Shown here in pieces: positions 6,877-13,833 of a DNA stretch of 13,833 bases. How positions within the stretch are numbered: position 1 is the stretch's first letter; every line of letters starts with the position of its first letter. Both the position numbers and the translations under genes were made by a program. This DNA comes from an uncultured Lachnospiraceae bacterium (GTDB lineage: Bacteria > Bacillota_A > Clostridia > Lachnospirales > Lachnospiraceae), in the NCBI GenBank assembly GCA_947177885.1, contig CAMWWF010000037.1:1-13833 (forward strand), written 5' to 3'. Below the pieces are notes generated by a model. The model was given only the letters and a program-made list of their open reading frames with translations, was not told where the DNA came from and ran no database searches.

Positions 6877-8850
6877 ATGAAAAGTATTCGAACCAAGATC
6901 ACCTTATGTCTCATCTTAACTGTTCTGGTCAGTCTGGTGGCATCCGGATTTTCCAGTATCATGCTCAATTACAACAGCGCCATGTCCACCGTGGAGCAGA
7001 TGATGACCGAGACGGCTGTTCTGGCGGCGGGCCGTGCGCATCAGGAGCTTGCGGCCTACAAGAACGCAGTCATGGAGATCGGCTGTATCCCGCAGCTTTC
7101 CGATCCGGATGTGTCCTTGGATGAAAAGCAGGTCATCATGGACGAACGGGTTTCCATGCACGGTTTTCAGAGAGGAAATATCATTGGTCTGGACGGTATC
7201 AGTATTTTCGACGGAAAGGATTATTCGGACCGTGAATATGTGCAGCAGGCCATGCAGGGAAATATCTTCGTGTCGGAACCGCTGATCAGTAAGATCACCG
7301 GAGAGCTGTCCATTATGGTTGCGGCGCCTCTTTATGCCGATGGAGTATATGGTTCTGACATTGTCGGCGTGGTGTACTTTGTTCCGAAGGAGACCTTTTT
7401 GAACGATATCGTATCGGCTATTCAGATCGGTGAAAACAGCAGAGCCTACATGATCAATAAATCCGGTGATACCATCGCCGACATTACTCTGGATACGATC
7501 ACCGTTCAGAATATAGAAGCGGAGGCGCAGAGTGACCCCGCGTTGGAAGAGCTTGCGGCGATCCATGCCGAAATGCGTCAGGGGAACACGGGATTCGGAA
7601 GTTATGTGAGCGGAGGACATAAAATGTTCGCGGCCTATGCGCCTGTAGAGGATACGGACGGCTGGAGCATTGCGGTGACCGCGCCGCAGCTGAATTATCT
7701 GGCTTCCACGAGAGACGCCATGGTTATCAATATTGCGGTGATCGTTGTTTCCATATTACTTTCCATCGTCATCGCCTTGATCCTGGCTATCCGGATCAGC
7801 ACACCGATGAAAGCCTGTGCGGAGCGTATGAAGCTGCTTGTGGAAGGAGACCTGGAAACACCGATGCCCAGGATCACCAGCAGGGACGAAACCGGTATGC
7901 TTGCCGGGTCTACAGCGTCCCTGGTGGAGGGATTACATACTGTTATCAACGATATCGGGTATCTGCTGAATGAAATGGCAAATCAGAATCTGGACGTGCA
8001 TACCGGACATGAGGAAGTGTATGTCGGCAGCTTTCGGAACATATTGCTCTCCATGCGCAATATGAAGAATGAGCTGAGCGGCGCTCTGCGTCAGGTCAAT
8101 CATTCCGCAGGGGAGGTGGCCAACGCCAGCGATCAATTATCCGCCAGCGCGCAGATGCTCGGTCAGGGTACCACAGAGCAGGCCAGCTCCGTTCAGGATC
8201 TGGCGGAGCGGATCAGCGTTATTTCCGAACAGGTCAAAAACACTGCGAAAGGAGCGCTGGACGTTCGTGGTCAGACGCACCAGACCGGTGAAGAGGTCCT
8301 GCTGTGCAACCAGAAGATGCAGAATCTGGTGGAAGCCATGGAGAAGATTCAGGCAAGCTCCGACGAGATTGAAAAGATTCTGAAGACAATAGACGATATT
8401 GCATTCCAGACAAACATACTCGCTCTCAATGCGGCTGTGGAAGCGGCAAGAGCCGGTGAAGCGGGCAAAGGGTTTGCCGTTGTTGCGGAAGAGGTCCGCA
8501 GTCTGGCAGGTAAGTCTGCGGAGGCGGCCCAAAATACTTCGGTACTCATTGGGAATTCTACGGAGGCGGTTCATATCGGTATGGAGATCGCCCAAAATAC
8601 GGCGGAGGTTTTGCTCGGAGTCGTAGACAGCATTCAGGCTGTGGTTGAATCTATCGATGATATTGCCACGGTATCCAGTGAGCAGTCAGATGAGGTTGAG
8701 AAGATCTCGGAGGGAATCCATCAGATATCGATGGTGGTACAGACCAACAGTGCCACTGCGGAAGAAGGCGCTGCCGCAAGCGAACAGCTTTCCGCGGAAG
8801 CGGCAAGCTTAAAAGCGATGGTAGGACACTTTACGCTTCCGTCGGTATAA
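6877..8850 (+). CDS. Methyl-accepting chemotaxis protein with dCache sensor
   Basis: A 657-aa transmembrane chemoreceptor that senses an external ligand and controls CheA/CheW signalling to the flagellar motor. TM1 is at about residues 8-29. An extracellular dCache_1-type sensor (~30-280) includes [26 protein letters not shown] and [12 protein letters not shown]2 (~282-305) is [11 protein letters not shown] and onward, then a HAMP segment starts at [11 protein letters not shown] and extends to about 360. The cytoplasmic coiled coil has its conserved tip, [20 protein letters not shown] to [20 protein letters not shown], at about 506-544. It has no C-terminal CheR-binding pentapeptide and ends at HFTLPSV. 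AGGGGG (6862-6867) lies nine bases before ATG 6877. It is driven by its own consensus promoter, so it appears to be a single-gene unit. The ligand is unknown. No other chemotaxis or flagellar gene is in the window, so it is an orphan receptor here. Confidence 0.97.
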   Translation: MKSIRTKITLCLILTVLVSLVASGFSSIMLNYNSAMSTVEQMMTETAVLAAGRAHQELAAYKNAVMEIGCIPQLSDPDVSLDEKQVIMDERVSMHGFQRGNIIGLDGISIFDGKDYSDREYVQQAMQGNIFVSEPLISKITGELSIMVAAPLYADGVYGSDIVGVVYFVPKETFLNDIVSAIQIGENSRAYMINKSGDTIADITLDTITVQNIEAEAQSDPALEELAAIHAEMRQGNTGFGSYVSGGHKMFAAYAPVEDTDGWSIAVTAPQLNYLASTRDAMVINIAVIVVSILLSIVIALILAIRISTPMKACAERMKLLVEGDLETPMPRITSRDETGMLAGSTASLVEGLHTVINDIGYLLNEMANQNLDVHTGHEEVYVGSFRNILLSMRNMKNELSGALRQVNHSAGEVANASDQLSASAQMLGQGTTEQASSVQDLAERISVISEQVKNTAKGALDVRGQTHQTGEEVLLCNQKMQNLVEAMEKIQASSDEIEKILKTIDDIAFQTNILALNAAVEAARAGEAGKGFAVVAEEVRSLAGKSAEAAQNTSVLIGNSTEAVHIGMEIAQNTAEVLLGVVDSIQAVVESIDDIATVSSEQSDEVEKISEGIHQISMVVQTNSATAEEGAAASEQLSAEAASLKAMVGHFTLPSV

Positions 8851-8927
8851 TTTCGTAACGGTTCGGACAGCCCCTTCCGCGAAGGCGATAACTGTAATGT
8901 GTCCCTGGGATACATTTCCATGCAATT

Positions 8928-8955
8928 TTGCGAGACTTACAGTAAATGTCATAAT
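8928..8955 (+). promoter_or_regulatory. Possible promoter between the chemoreceptor and ankyrin genes
   Basis: TTGCGA (8928-8933) and CATAAT (8950-8955) are separated by 16 bases. This is a moderate match to sigma-A and would start a transcript near 8962, at the first base of a structured region that ends in a terminator. It is suggestive only. Confidence 0.3.
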
Positions 8956-8960
8956 TATTC

Positions 8961-9095
8961 TTACTTTGATTCAAAGGCGGTATTGCAACAGCAATCAGCA
9001 TAATTCGCCAAAGTAAAGATATTTAAGTCGTTTACTATCATTTCAAAAATGATCAGGAGAGTGCCGATAATGCCCGGCACTCTCTTCTGTATTTT
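8961..9095 (+). ncRNA. Candidate structured small RNA (or long 3' UTR) downstream of the chemoreceptor
   Basis: The 343-base gap 8851-9193 contains no convincing reading frame but has three consecutive hairpins. (1) TTACTTTG (8961-8968) pairs with CAAAGTAA (9009-9016), with GCG/CGC and an inner ATTGC-aaca-GCAAT (8982-8995) nested inside. (2) ATCATTT (9037-9043) pairs with AAATGAT (9047-9053). (3) The terminator stem follows at 9057-9084. With the upstream promoter-like boxes, this could be an independent RNA of about 130 bases. The chemoreceptor 3' UTR is an equally good reading. It matches no RNA family that I recognise. The first part of the gap (8851-8927) holds only a small CCTTC-cgc-GAAGG hairpin near 8872-8884. 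Confidence 0.3.
9057..9095 (+). terminator. Intrinsic terminator before the ankyrin gene
   Basis: A perfect ten-pair stem, GAGAGTGCCG (9057-9066) with CGGCACTCTC (9075-9084), has an eight-base loop and is followed by an interrupted T-rich stretch, TTCTGTATTTT (9085-9095). It closes transcription arriving from the chemoreceptor side. The broken T-tract makes it somewhat less certain than a canonical terminator. Confidence 0.72.
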
Positions 9096-9193
9096 GCCGC
9101 CCGGGGGATGCGGAAAGAAGAACGGGAATATTGGATCTGTTCTGGTACAGGTGATAAAACAGGGTTGATGATTTCAGTGGGAGGAGTATAAGG

Positions 9194-11455
9194 ATGAATG
9201 CGGAAATAAAGAGCAGGCTGGAGGCCTGTTTTAGCCATGAGACAGGACCGGAGGGCTGTTGTGGAGCGATTTCATATGTAAAAGAAAATCTGGGACGGAT
9301 CGACTTTGACGACGACAGCGACATGAGCGATATGACAGATATCATTTTGCGTGCATTAAGGCTGGGCGAAGGGAATATGGAATTTGTGAAGTTCCTGATT
9401 TCCAACGGTTTTGATATCAACTGCAGGTTGGAGGGAAACAGCAGCCTGCTGTTAAAATATTTGGATGATGCGTTGGAAAATGAGACATTGGAGCTTGACG
9501 TGCTGAAACAGCTGATCGGGCTTGGGGCGGATGCCTGTTCCGAGACACTGGACGGTGACAATGTGCTTTCCCTTCTGGCGGGACGGGATGAAACGGCTGC
9601 CGTGTATCTGGCCGGAACTTATGACCTGACGCAGCTGGACAAGACGGACCGCTATGGGGCAACGCCTTTGATGTATGCGGCCATGAGAGGATACGACAGA
9701 CTTGCCCAAATGCTCATTGAACAGGGATTTGAGGTAAATGCCACAGGAAGTGCACCTGTTGCCGACGAAGATCTGGATGTGGAGACGGACGGCGTTTCCC
9801 CTCTTGCACTTGCCATCCGGTTCGGGAATGTGGAGATGGTCCGCATACTGCTTGCGGCAGGGGCAGATGAAACAAGCTATGATGCGGAAGGGGATCCGCC
9901 TGTTTTCTCACTGGTACGCTACCCGGTTGACTTTTTCCGCGAATTACACGGACATAAAATCACAGCGGATCATCCGATCTATGAGAATAAACGAAAGATC
10001 ATTTCTCTGCTGGAACAGACGGACCTGACGAATTCGGACGGATACACCGTGCTCATGAAGTCTCTGTTTCCCATGAAATTCTGGTATACCGGACACAGGG
10101 AGGGGATCTCGCCGGAGAAGAATCTTCCGATCGCACTGGAACTGATCAGGAAAGGCGCGGATGTAAACGCAATAGGAAACGACGGCAGGCGTCCCCTGCA
10201 CCAGGCCGTGGTGGGAGTGGAAGAGGTGGCGAGGGAGCTGGTGAAGGCCGGTGCGGAGATCAATGTGCAGGATAATGACGGCAACACGCCCCTGATCTAT
10301 GCGTGCAGGAAAGCAAAGGAGGAGACCGTGCTCTGGCTTTTGAGGGCGGGTGCGGACTACAAGATCCAAAATAACGAAGGCAAAACTGCCGGGGATTATG
10401 CGGCGGGAAGAGGTTATTCCCGGGCATTGGAGCTGATGGAGTCGAATACGCTTCTGCAGGCCTGTATGAAAAATCAGAAGAGAGCGGTGCAGGTGATCTT
10501 AAAAAGCGGCGGTGCGGACGTAAACGAGCGGGATGAAGAGAGCGGTACACCGCTGATCTATGCCTGTCGGAACAATGCCCCGGATATCGTCAGAATGCTG
10601 CTTGATCACGGTGCGGATCCGAACCTTGGAGACGGGAAAAACTATATGGCGCTGCATTATGCGGCGGTGCTGGGCAATTTGCCGATCATCGATCTGCTTG
10701 TAAAAGCAGGGGCGGACGTAAACTGCACGGACGGCAACGGCGATACGCCGCTGATGTTTATGGCGAAAAACGGGCGGACGGCTGCCGCGCTCAATTACAT
10801 TCGGAATCCGGAGGTTGATCTCAATATCAGGGATAATGCCGGACGCACGGCGGTCATGTATGCCATTGCCGCCCAACAGCAGCAGCTTGTAAGGACATTT
10901 CTGCCGTTGCTGGGAGCGGATGCGGATGATGCGGATACGGACGGTTTTACAATGCTTCACTATGCCTGCCGGTTCGGACAGCCTGAAATAGTAAAGCTTC
11001 TTCTTCAGAGAGATCAGAGCAGTGTAAATGAAGTGAGTGACACTGGTGAAACTCCTCTTATGATGGCGGCAGGGAATTCCAATCTGATGATCGTCAGGCT
11101 GCTGCTTGAGGCGGGGGCGGAAGTGGGCTGTCTGAACGGAAAGGGACTCACGGTATTGCATCTGGCGGCAGCCGGCGGAAATGCTTCCCTGGGCAGGGCA
11201 CTGATAGAGGCAGGTGCGGACATTGACGGAAAGACGGCGGAAGGACATACGCCGCTGATGTACGCCATCGCCGAAAGCAGAAACGAATTTGCGGAAATGC
11301 TGATCCGGGAAGGCGCGGATGTGAATGCCACGGACAATCAGCAGGGCAGTGCACTGTCCTATGCCATCGATGCGGATATGCCGCAGATCGTGGAATTGCT
11401 GCTTGAGGCAGGGGCATCCGCATCGGGGGATATGTGCATTTCAAGACAAGAGTAA
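9194..11455 (+). CDS. Large ankyrin-repeat protein
   Basis: A 753-aa protein built almost entirely of ankyrin repeats from about residue 45 to 742. Typical units are GATPLMYAAMRGYDRLAQML, NTPLIYACRKAKEETVLWLL and TPLMYAIAESRNEFAEMLI, each followed by the GADVN-type hairpin (at ~112, 222, 321, 353, 386, 440, 473, 506, 641, 674, 707 and 740). The repeats are less regular at ~230-310, where an insertion around FFRELHGHKITADHP interrupts them. There is no signal peptide, membrane helix or catalytic domain, so it should be a soluble cytoplasmic protein-binding scaffold. The partner is unknown. GGAGG (9180-9184) lies about nine bases before ATG 9194. A terminator lies upstream, so it is transcribed separately from the chemoreceptor. 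The GH2 gene follows 74 bases later and may be co-transcribed. Confidence 0.93.
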   Translation: MNAEIKSRLEACFSHETGPEGCCGAISYVKENLGRIDFDDDSDMSDMTDIILRALRLGEGNMEFVKFLISNGFDINCRLEGNSSLLLKYLDDALENETLELDVLKQLIGLGADACSETLDGDNVLSLLAGRDETAAVYLAGTYDLTQLDKTDRYGATPLMYAAMRGYDRLAQMLIEQGFEVNATGSAPVADEDLDVETDGVSPLALAIRFGNVEMVRILLAAGADETSYDAEGDPPVFSLVRYPVDFFRELHGHKITADHPIYENKRKIISLLEQTDLTNSDGYTVLMKSLFPMKFWYTGHREGISPEKNLPIALELIRKGADVNAIGNDGRRPLHQAVVGVEEVARELVKAGAEINVQDNDGNTPLIYACRKAKEETVLWLLRAGADYKIQNNEGKTAGDYAAGRGYSRALELMESNTLLQACMKNQKRAVQVILKSGGADVNERDEESGTPLIYACRNNAPDIVRMLLDHGADPNLGDGKNYMALHYAAVLGNLPIIDLLVKAGADVNCTDGNGDTPLMFMAKNGRTAAALNYIRNPEVDLNIRDNAGRTAVMYAIAAQQQQLVRTFLPLLGADADDADTDGFTMLHYACRFGQPEIVKLLLQRDQSSVNEVSDTGETPLMMAAGNSNLMIVRLLLEAGAEVGCLNGKGLTVLHLAAAGGNASLGRALIEAGADIDGKTAEGHTPLMYAIAESRNEFAEMLIREGADVNATDNQQGSALSYAIDADMPQIVELLLEAGASASGDMCISRQE

Positions 11456-11529
11456 CGCGGCACGCTCCGGAGATATATTCCCGGGCGGACTGTCATACGC
11501 GGCAACAGGAATGGAGGTATCGGAAAAGT

Positions 11530-13833
11530 ATGAAATATCATTTTAATTATTGCTGGCATTTTCTGCTGGCGGACACATTTCCCATGAGGGAGGCTCTGGA
11601 AAAATGGAAGGACGATAACGGACGGTATTTTTACGAGAAGGATTATAAGGAGCAGGGATGGCAGGAGGTGACTCTGCCCCATACCTTCAATGACGCGGAT
11701 CTGTTCGTGGCGCCGATCCAGGATGCGGGAAGCGGGCAGAAGCGGACCTGCGCTTTCTACCGCAAGCTGTTTTCCCTGGAGAAGGAGCAGCAGGGCAGTA
11801 AGATCCTGCTGGAGTTCGAGGGGATGCGACAGACCTGTTATCTGTATGTGAACGGGCGCATGGCCGGCTATTATGAGGCGGGGGTTGCACCCTTTGGTTT
11901 CGACATAACGTCCTATGTGGAATTCGGGGAAGAGAACCTGATCGCACTGGTGACGGATAATACTGCTACCCGAAATACCCCTTTCTGCATCGCGGAGACT
12001 CCCAATGTGCCGGAAGTGGAGCCGGGTTCCTATCTCTTTGCCCAGGAGGAGGCTGTCCCGGAGGACAGGCAGGGTGTGGGGTTCTTCTGGAACTGTAATG
12101 ATTTCAACCCTTCCATGGGCGGGATCACCCGCCCGGTCTGCCTGCATGTGAAGCCGAAGGTCTATCTGACGCTGCCTCTGTACAGCAATCTGCAGACGAA
12201 GGGTGTGTATGTGTACGGCAGCGATGAGGATCCGGAGAGGGGAACGGCCCGTGTCCATGTGGCGGCGGAGCTGCGTAATGAGAGCGGTCGGGAGACAGAG
12301 GTACGGCTGAGGGTCTTTGTGGAGCAGTTGGACGGGGTCTGTGTACATACCTTTTCCTCGGAGCCGGTGACGCTTTCGGCCGGCGGACCGGTCACACCGC
12401 TCCTGTCCGTCACACCTCCGGATGCCTACCGGGAGGAGATCCTTGCGGATGGCAGAACACATTATGTGCCGAAGGGAGAAGAGGAAGTGGCTCCCACGGC
12501 GACGGCTTCCGTACAGGTACAGGAGGTAAGGGCTGTCTCCGGGGAAGTCCCCCTGCGGTTCTGGAATCCGGAGGATCCATTCCTGTACCGGGTGAAGGTG
12601 GAGCTTCTGGTAAACGGAGATGCTATTGACCAGGAGATCGTCGAGACAGGATTCCGGAAAGTGGAATATGACAGGGACAGGGGTATCGTCATCAATGGCC
12701 GCTCCGTATGGCTCACCGGCTATGCCCAGCGTTCCACAAATGAGTGGGCTGCTATCGGTGTGGCTCCGGAATGGCTGAAGGATCAGGATATGATGTGGCT
12801 GAAGGAGAGCAATTCCAATCATATCCGCTGGATGCATGTGGCTGCCACGCTGCCGGATATCCGCAGCTGTGACCGGCACGGTGTGGTCTGCACCCAGCCT
12901 GCGGGGGATAAGGAGGCGGAAAACTTCGGGCGTCAGTGGGATCAGAGGATGGAGCTGATGAGGGACATTATCATTGCCTTCCGCAACCATCCCTCCATCC
13001 TGTTCTGGGAGGCGGGAAACAACAGCATCAGCCGGGAGCATATGAGGGAGATGACCGGGCTGAAGAGACTGCTGGATCCGGATGGGGGACGTTTCATGGG
13101 CTGCCGTACCATCAATACGGAGGATATAGTGGCGGAGTCGGAGTATGTGGGCACCATGCTGAACCGTCATGCGGCCCGCTTCCTGGCGGAGCACGGCCCC
13201 ATCACCGAGACGGAGTACAGCAGGGAGGAAGCGCCCAGAAGGATCTGGGATGATTTCACGCCCCCTGATTTCGATTACCGCAACCGGTATATCGGAAAAG
13301 GCGGGAAAAAGCAGGTGGCCCGGGATTTCTGGGATCTGACCATGGAAGAGATGATCCTGGCGGAGGCAGGCGGATACGCGGAGTTTTTCCATGACCGCAT
13401 CGGCGGAGCGTCCGGGAAGGATATGTACAGCGCCGCAGCCGCTCTGTGCTGGACGGACTCCGCCCAGCATGGCAGGCAGTCCTGGTCGGAGAACGGGCGC
13501 ATGAGCGGCAGGGTGGATCCGGTGCGCATCCGGAAGCAGAATTTCTATTTATATCAGGTGATGCAGTCCCGGACGCCCATGGTGAAGATCATGGGCCACT
13601 GGAATTATCCGCCGAAGGGAAATGGGAATTATCGTTACCCGCTGAAGACCTTCAACGGGGAGTACTGGGAGGAAACCGGCGAGCACGCTTACAGGGATCC
13701 GGAGAAAAAGACGGTGTATGCGGCGGGAAGCTATGATATCCTGCGCATGGAGCTGTGGATCAACGACGAGAAGGCGGGAGTCAGCGAGAAACCGGTGAAC
13801 AGCTTTCTGTTTCCGTTTGAGAATATTGATGTC
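11530..13833 (+). CDS. GH2-family glycoside hydrolase (3' end outside window)
   Basis: The frame is open from ATG 11530 to the window edge (768 codons), with GGAGG (11513-11517) 12 bases upstream. It is an exo-acting beta-glycosidase of family GH2 (galactosidase/glucuronidase/mannosidase type) with no signal peptide. An N-terminal sugar-binding jelly roll covers about residues 1-150 (GWQEVTLPHTFN, CAFYRKLFSL, ILLEFEGMRQTCYLYVNGR, FDITSYV). An Ig-like domain ends at about 375 (RFWNPEDPFLYRVKVEL). The TIM barrel then begins at RDRGIVINGRSVWLTGYAQR. The acid/base region reads NHPSILFWEAGNNSIS (Phe492-Asn498), with Asn where most GH2 enzymes have Glu in the GNE motif. Glu494 lies four residues earlier. 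The nucleophile region ITETEYSREE keeps Glu562. The gene is visibly GC-richer than the caspase region. Substrate is not predictable. It is a different GH2 subgroup from the pseudogene at 5668. Confidence 0.9.
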   Translation, partial: MKYHFNYCWHFLLADTFPMREALEKWKDDNGRYFYEKDYKEQGWQEVTLPHTFNDADLFVAPIQDAGSGQKRTCAFYRKLFSLEKEQQGSKILLEFEGMRQTCYLYVNGRMAGYYEAGVAPFGFDITSYVEFGEENLIALVTDNTATRNTPFCIAETPNVPEVEPGSYLFAQEEAVPEDRQGVGFFWNCNDFNPSMGGITRPVCLHVKPKVYLTLPLYSNLQTKGVYVYGSDEDPERGTARVHVAAELRNESGRETEVRLRVFVEQLDGVCVHTFSSEPVTLSAGGPVTPLLSVTPPDAYREEILADGRTHYVPKGEEEVAPTATASVQVQEVRAVSGEVPLRFWNPEDPFLYRVKVELLVNGDAIDQEIVETGFRKVEYDRDRGIVINGRSVWLTGYAQRSTNEWAAIGVAPEWLKDQDMMWLKESNSNHIRWMHVAATLPDIRSCDRHGVVCTQPAGDKEAENFGRQWDQRMELMRDIIIAFRNHPSILFWEAGNNSISREHMREMTGLKRLLDPDGGRFMGCRTINTEDIVAESEYVGTMLNRHAARFLAEHGPITETEYSREEAPRRIWDDFTPPDFDYRNRYIGKGGKKQVARDFWDLTMEEMILAEAGGYAEFFHDRIGGASGKDMYSAAAALCWTDSAQHGRQSWSENGRMSGRVDPVRIRKQNFYLYQVMQSRTPMVKIMGHWNYPPKGNGNYRYPLKTFNGEYWEETGEHAYRDPEKKTVYAAGSYDILRMELWINDEKAGVSEKPVNSFLFPFENIDV

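Noticed and set aside
6916..7620. 234-codon minus-strand frame opposite the chemoreceptor sensor domain
   Set aside because: It is a shadow of the dCache-coding sequence, with no domain and no ribosome binding site.
8872..8884. Hairpin CCTTC-cgc-GAAGG just after the chemoreceptor as its terminator
   Set aside because: The stem has only five pairs and no T-run follows. The stem at 9057-9084 is the better terminator.
10499..11248. 249-codon minus-strand frame opposite the ankyrin repeats
   Set aside because: Repeat-derived shadow; its apparent periodicity mirrors the ankyrin units.
11359..13470. 703-codon open frame on the minus strand opposite the GH2 gene
   Set aside because: The plus strand encodes an unmistakable GH2 protein here. 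The minus-strand frame is low-complexity (Pro/Arg/His-rich), matches no family, and arises from the GC-rich codon use.

Overview
The window reads as chromosomal DNA of a gut-type Firmicute, most likely a Lachnospiraceae member. This is inferred from Gram-positive ribosome binding sites (AGGAG/GGAGG), large cytoplasmic-type GH2 and GH106-like glycosidases without signal peptides, a type B carboxylesterase beside a glycosidase, and a chemoreceptor. No rRNA, tRNA, CRISPR array or transposase gene was found. The genus cannot be fixed from sequence alone.

Layout. 1-3133: a sugar-degradation operon, with the C-terminal 547 codons of a large glycoside-hydrolase-like protein followed one base later by a type B carboxylesterase. 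3185-3996, minus strand: an HxlR-type regulator whose C-terminal half is well conserved but whose N-terminus is not, and a small acidic protein of unknown function. A strong plus-strand intrinsic terminator (3442-3469) lies inside the HxlR frame exactly where its family similarity begins. 4180-5604: a caspase-like (C14) protease fused to a DUF4163/DUF3298 (RsiV/PdaC-like) domain, with no signal peptide or membrane segment. 5668-6689: a wrecked GH2 gene with a nonsense codon and two large internal deletions. 6724-8850: a canonical TTGACA-N18-TATAAT promoter, a leader with two hairpins, and a dCache methyl-accepting chemotaxis protein. 8851-9193: a 343-base gap holding a possible small RNA (weak promoter, three hairpins) that ends in a 10-bp stem terminator. 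9194-11455: a 753-aa ankyrin-repeat protein. 11530 to the end: a GC-rich GH2 glycosidase that runs off the window.

How it fits together. The ends of the window are ordinary plant- or host-glycan degradation genes. The middle looks like an accessory patch, because the caspase fusion sits between a truncated regulator and a deleted glycosidase. The caspase fusion is the most unusual item. A lysozyme-sensor-type domain joined to a death-type protease in the cytoplasm suggests, as inference only, a stress or phage-lysin responsive cell-death or signalling protein.
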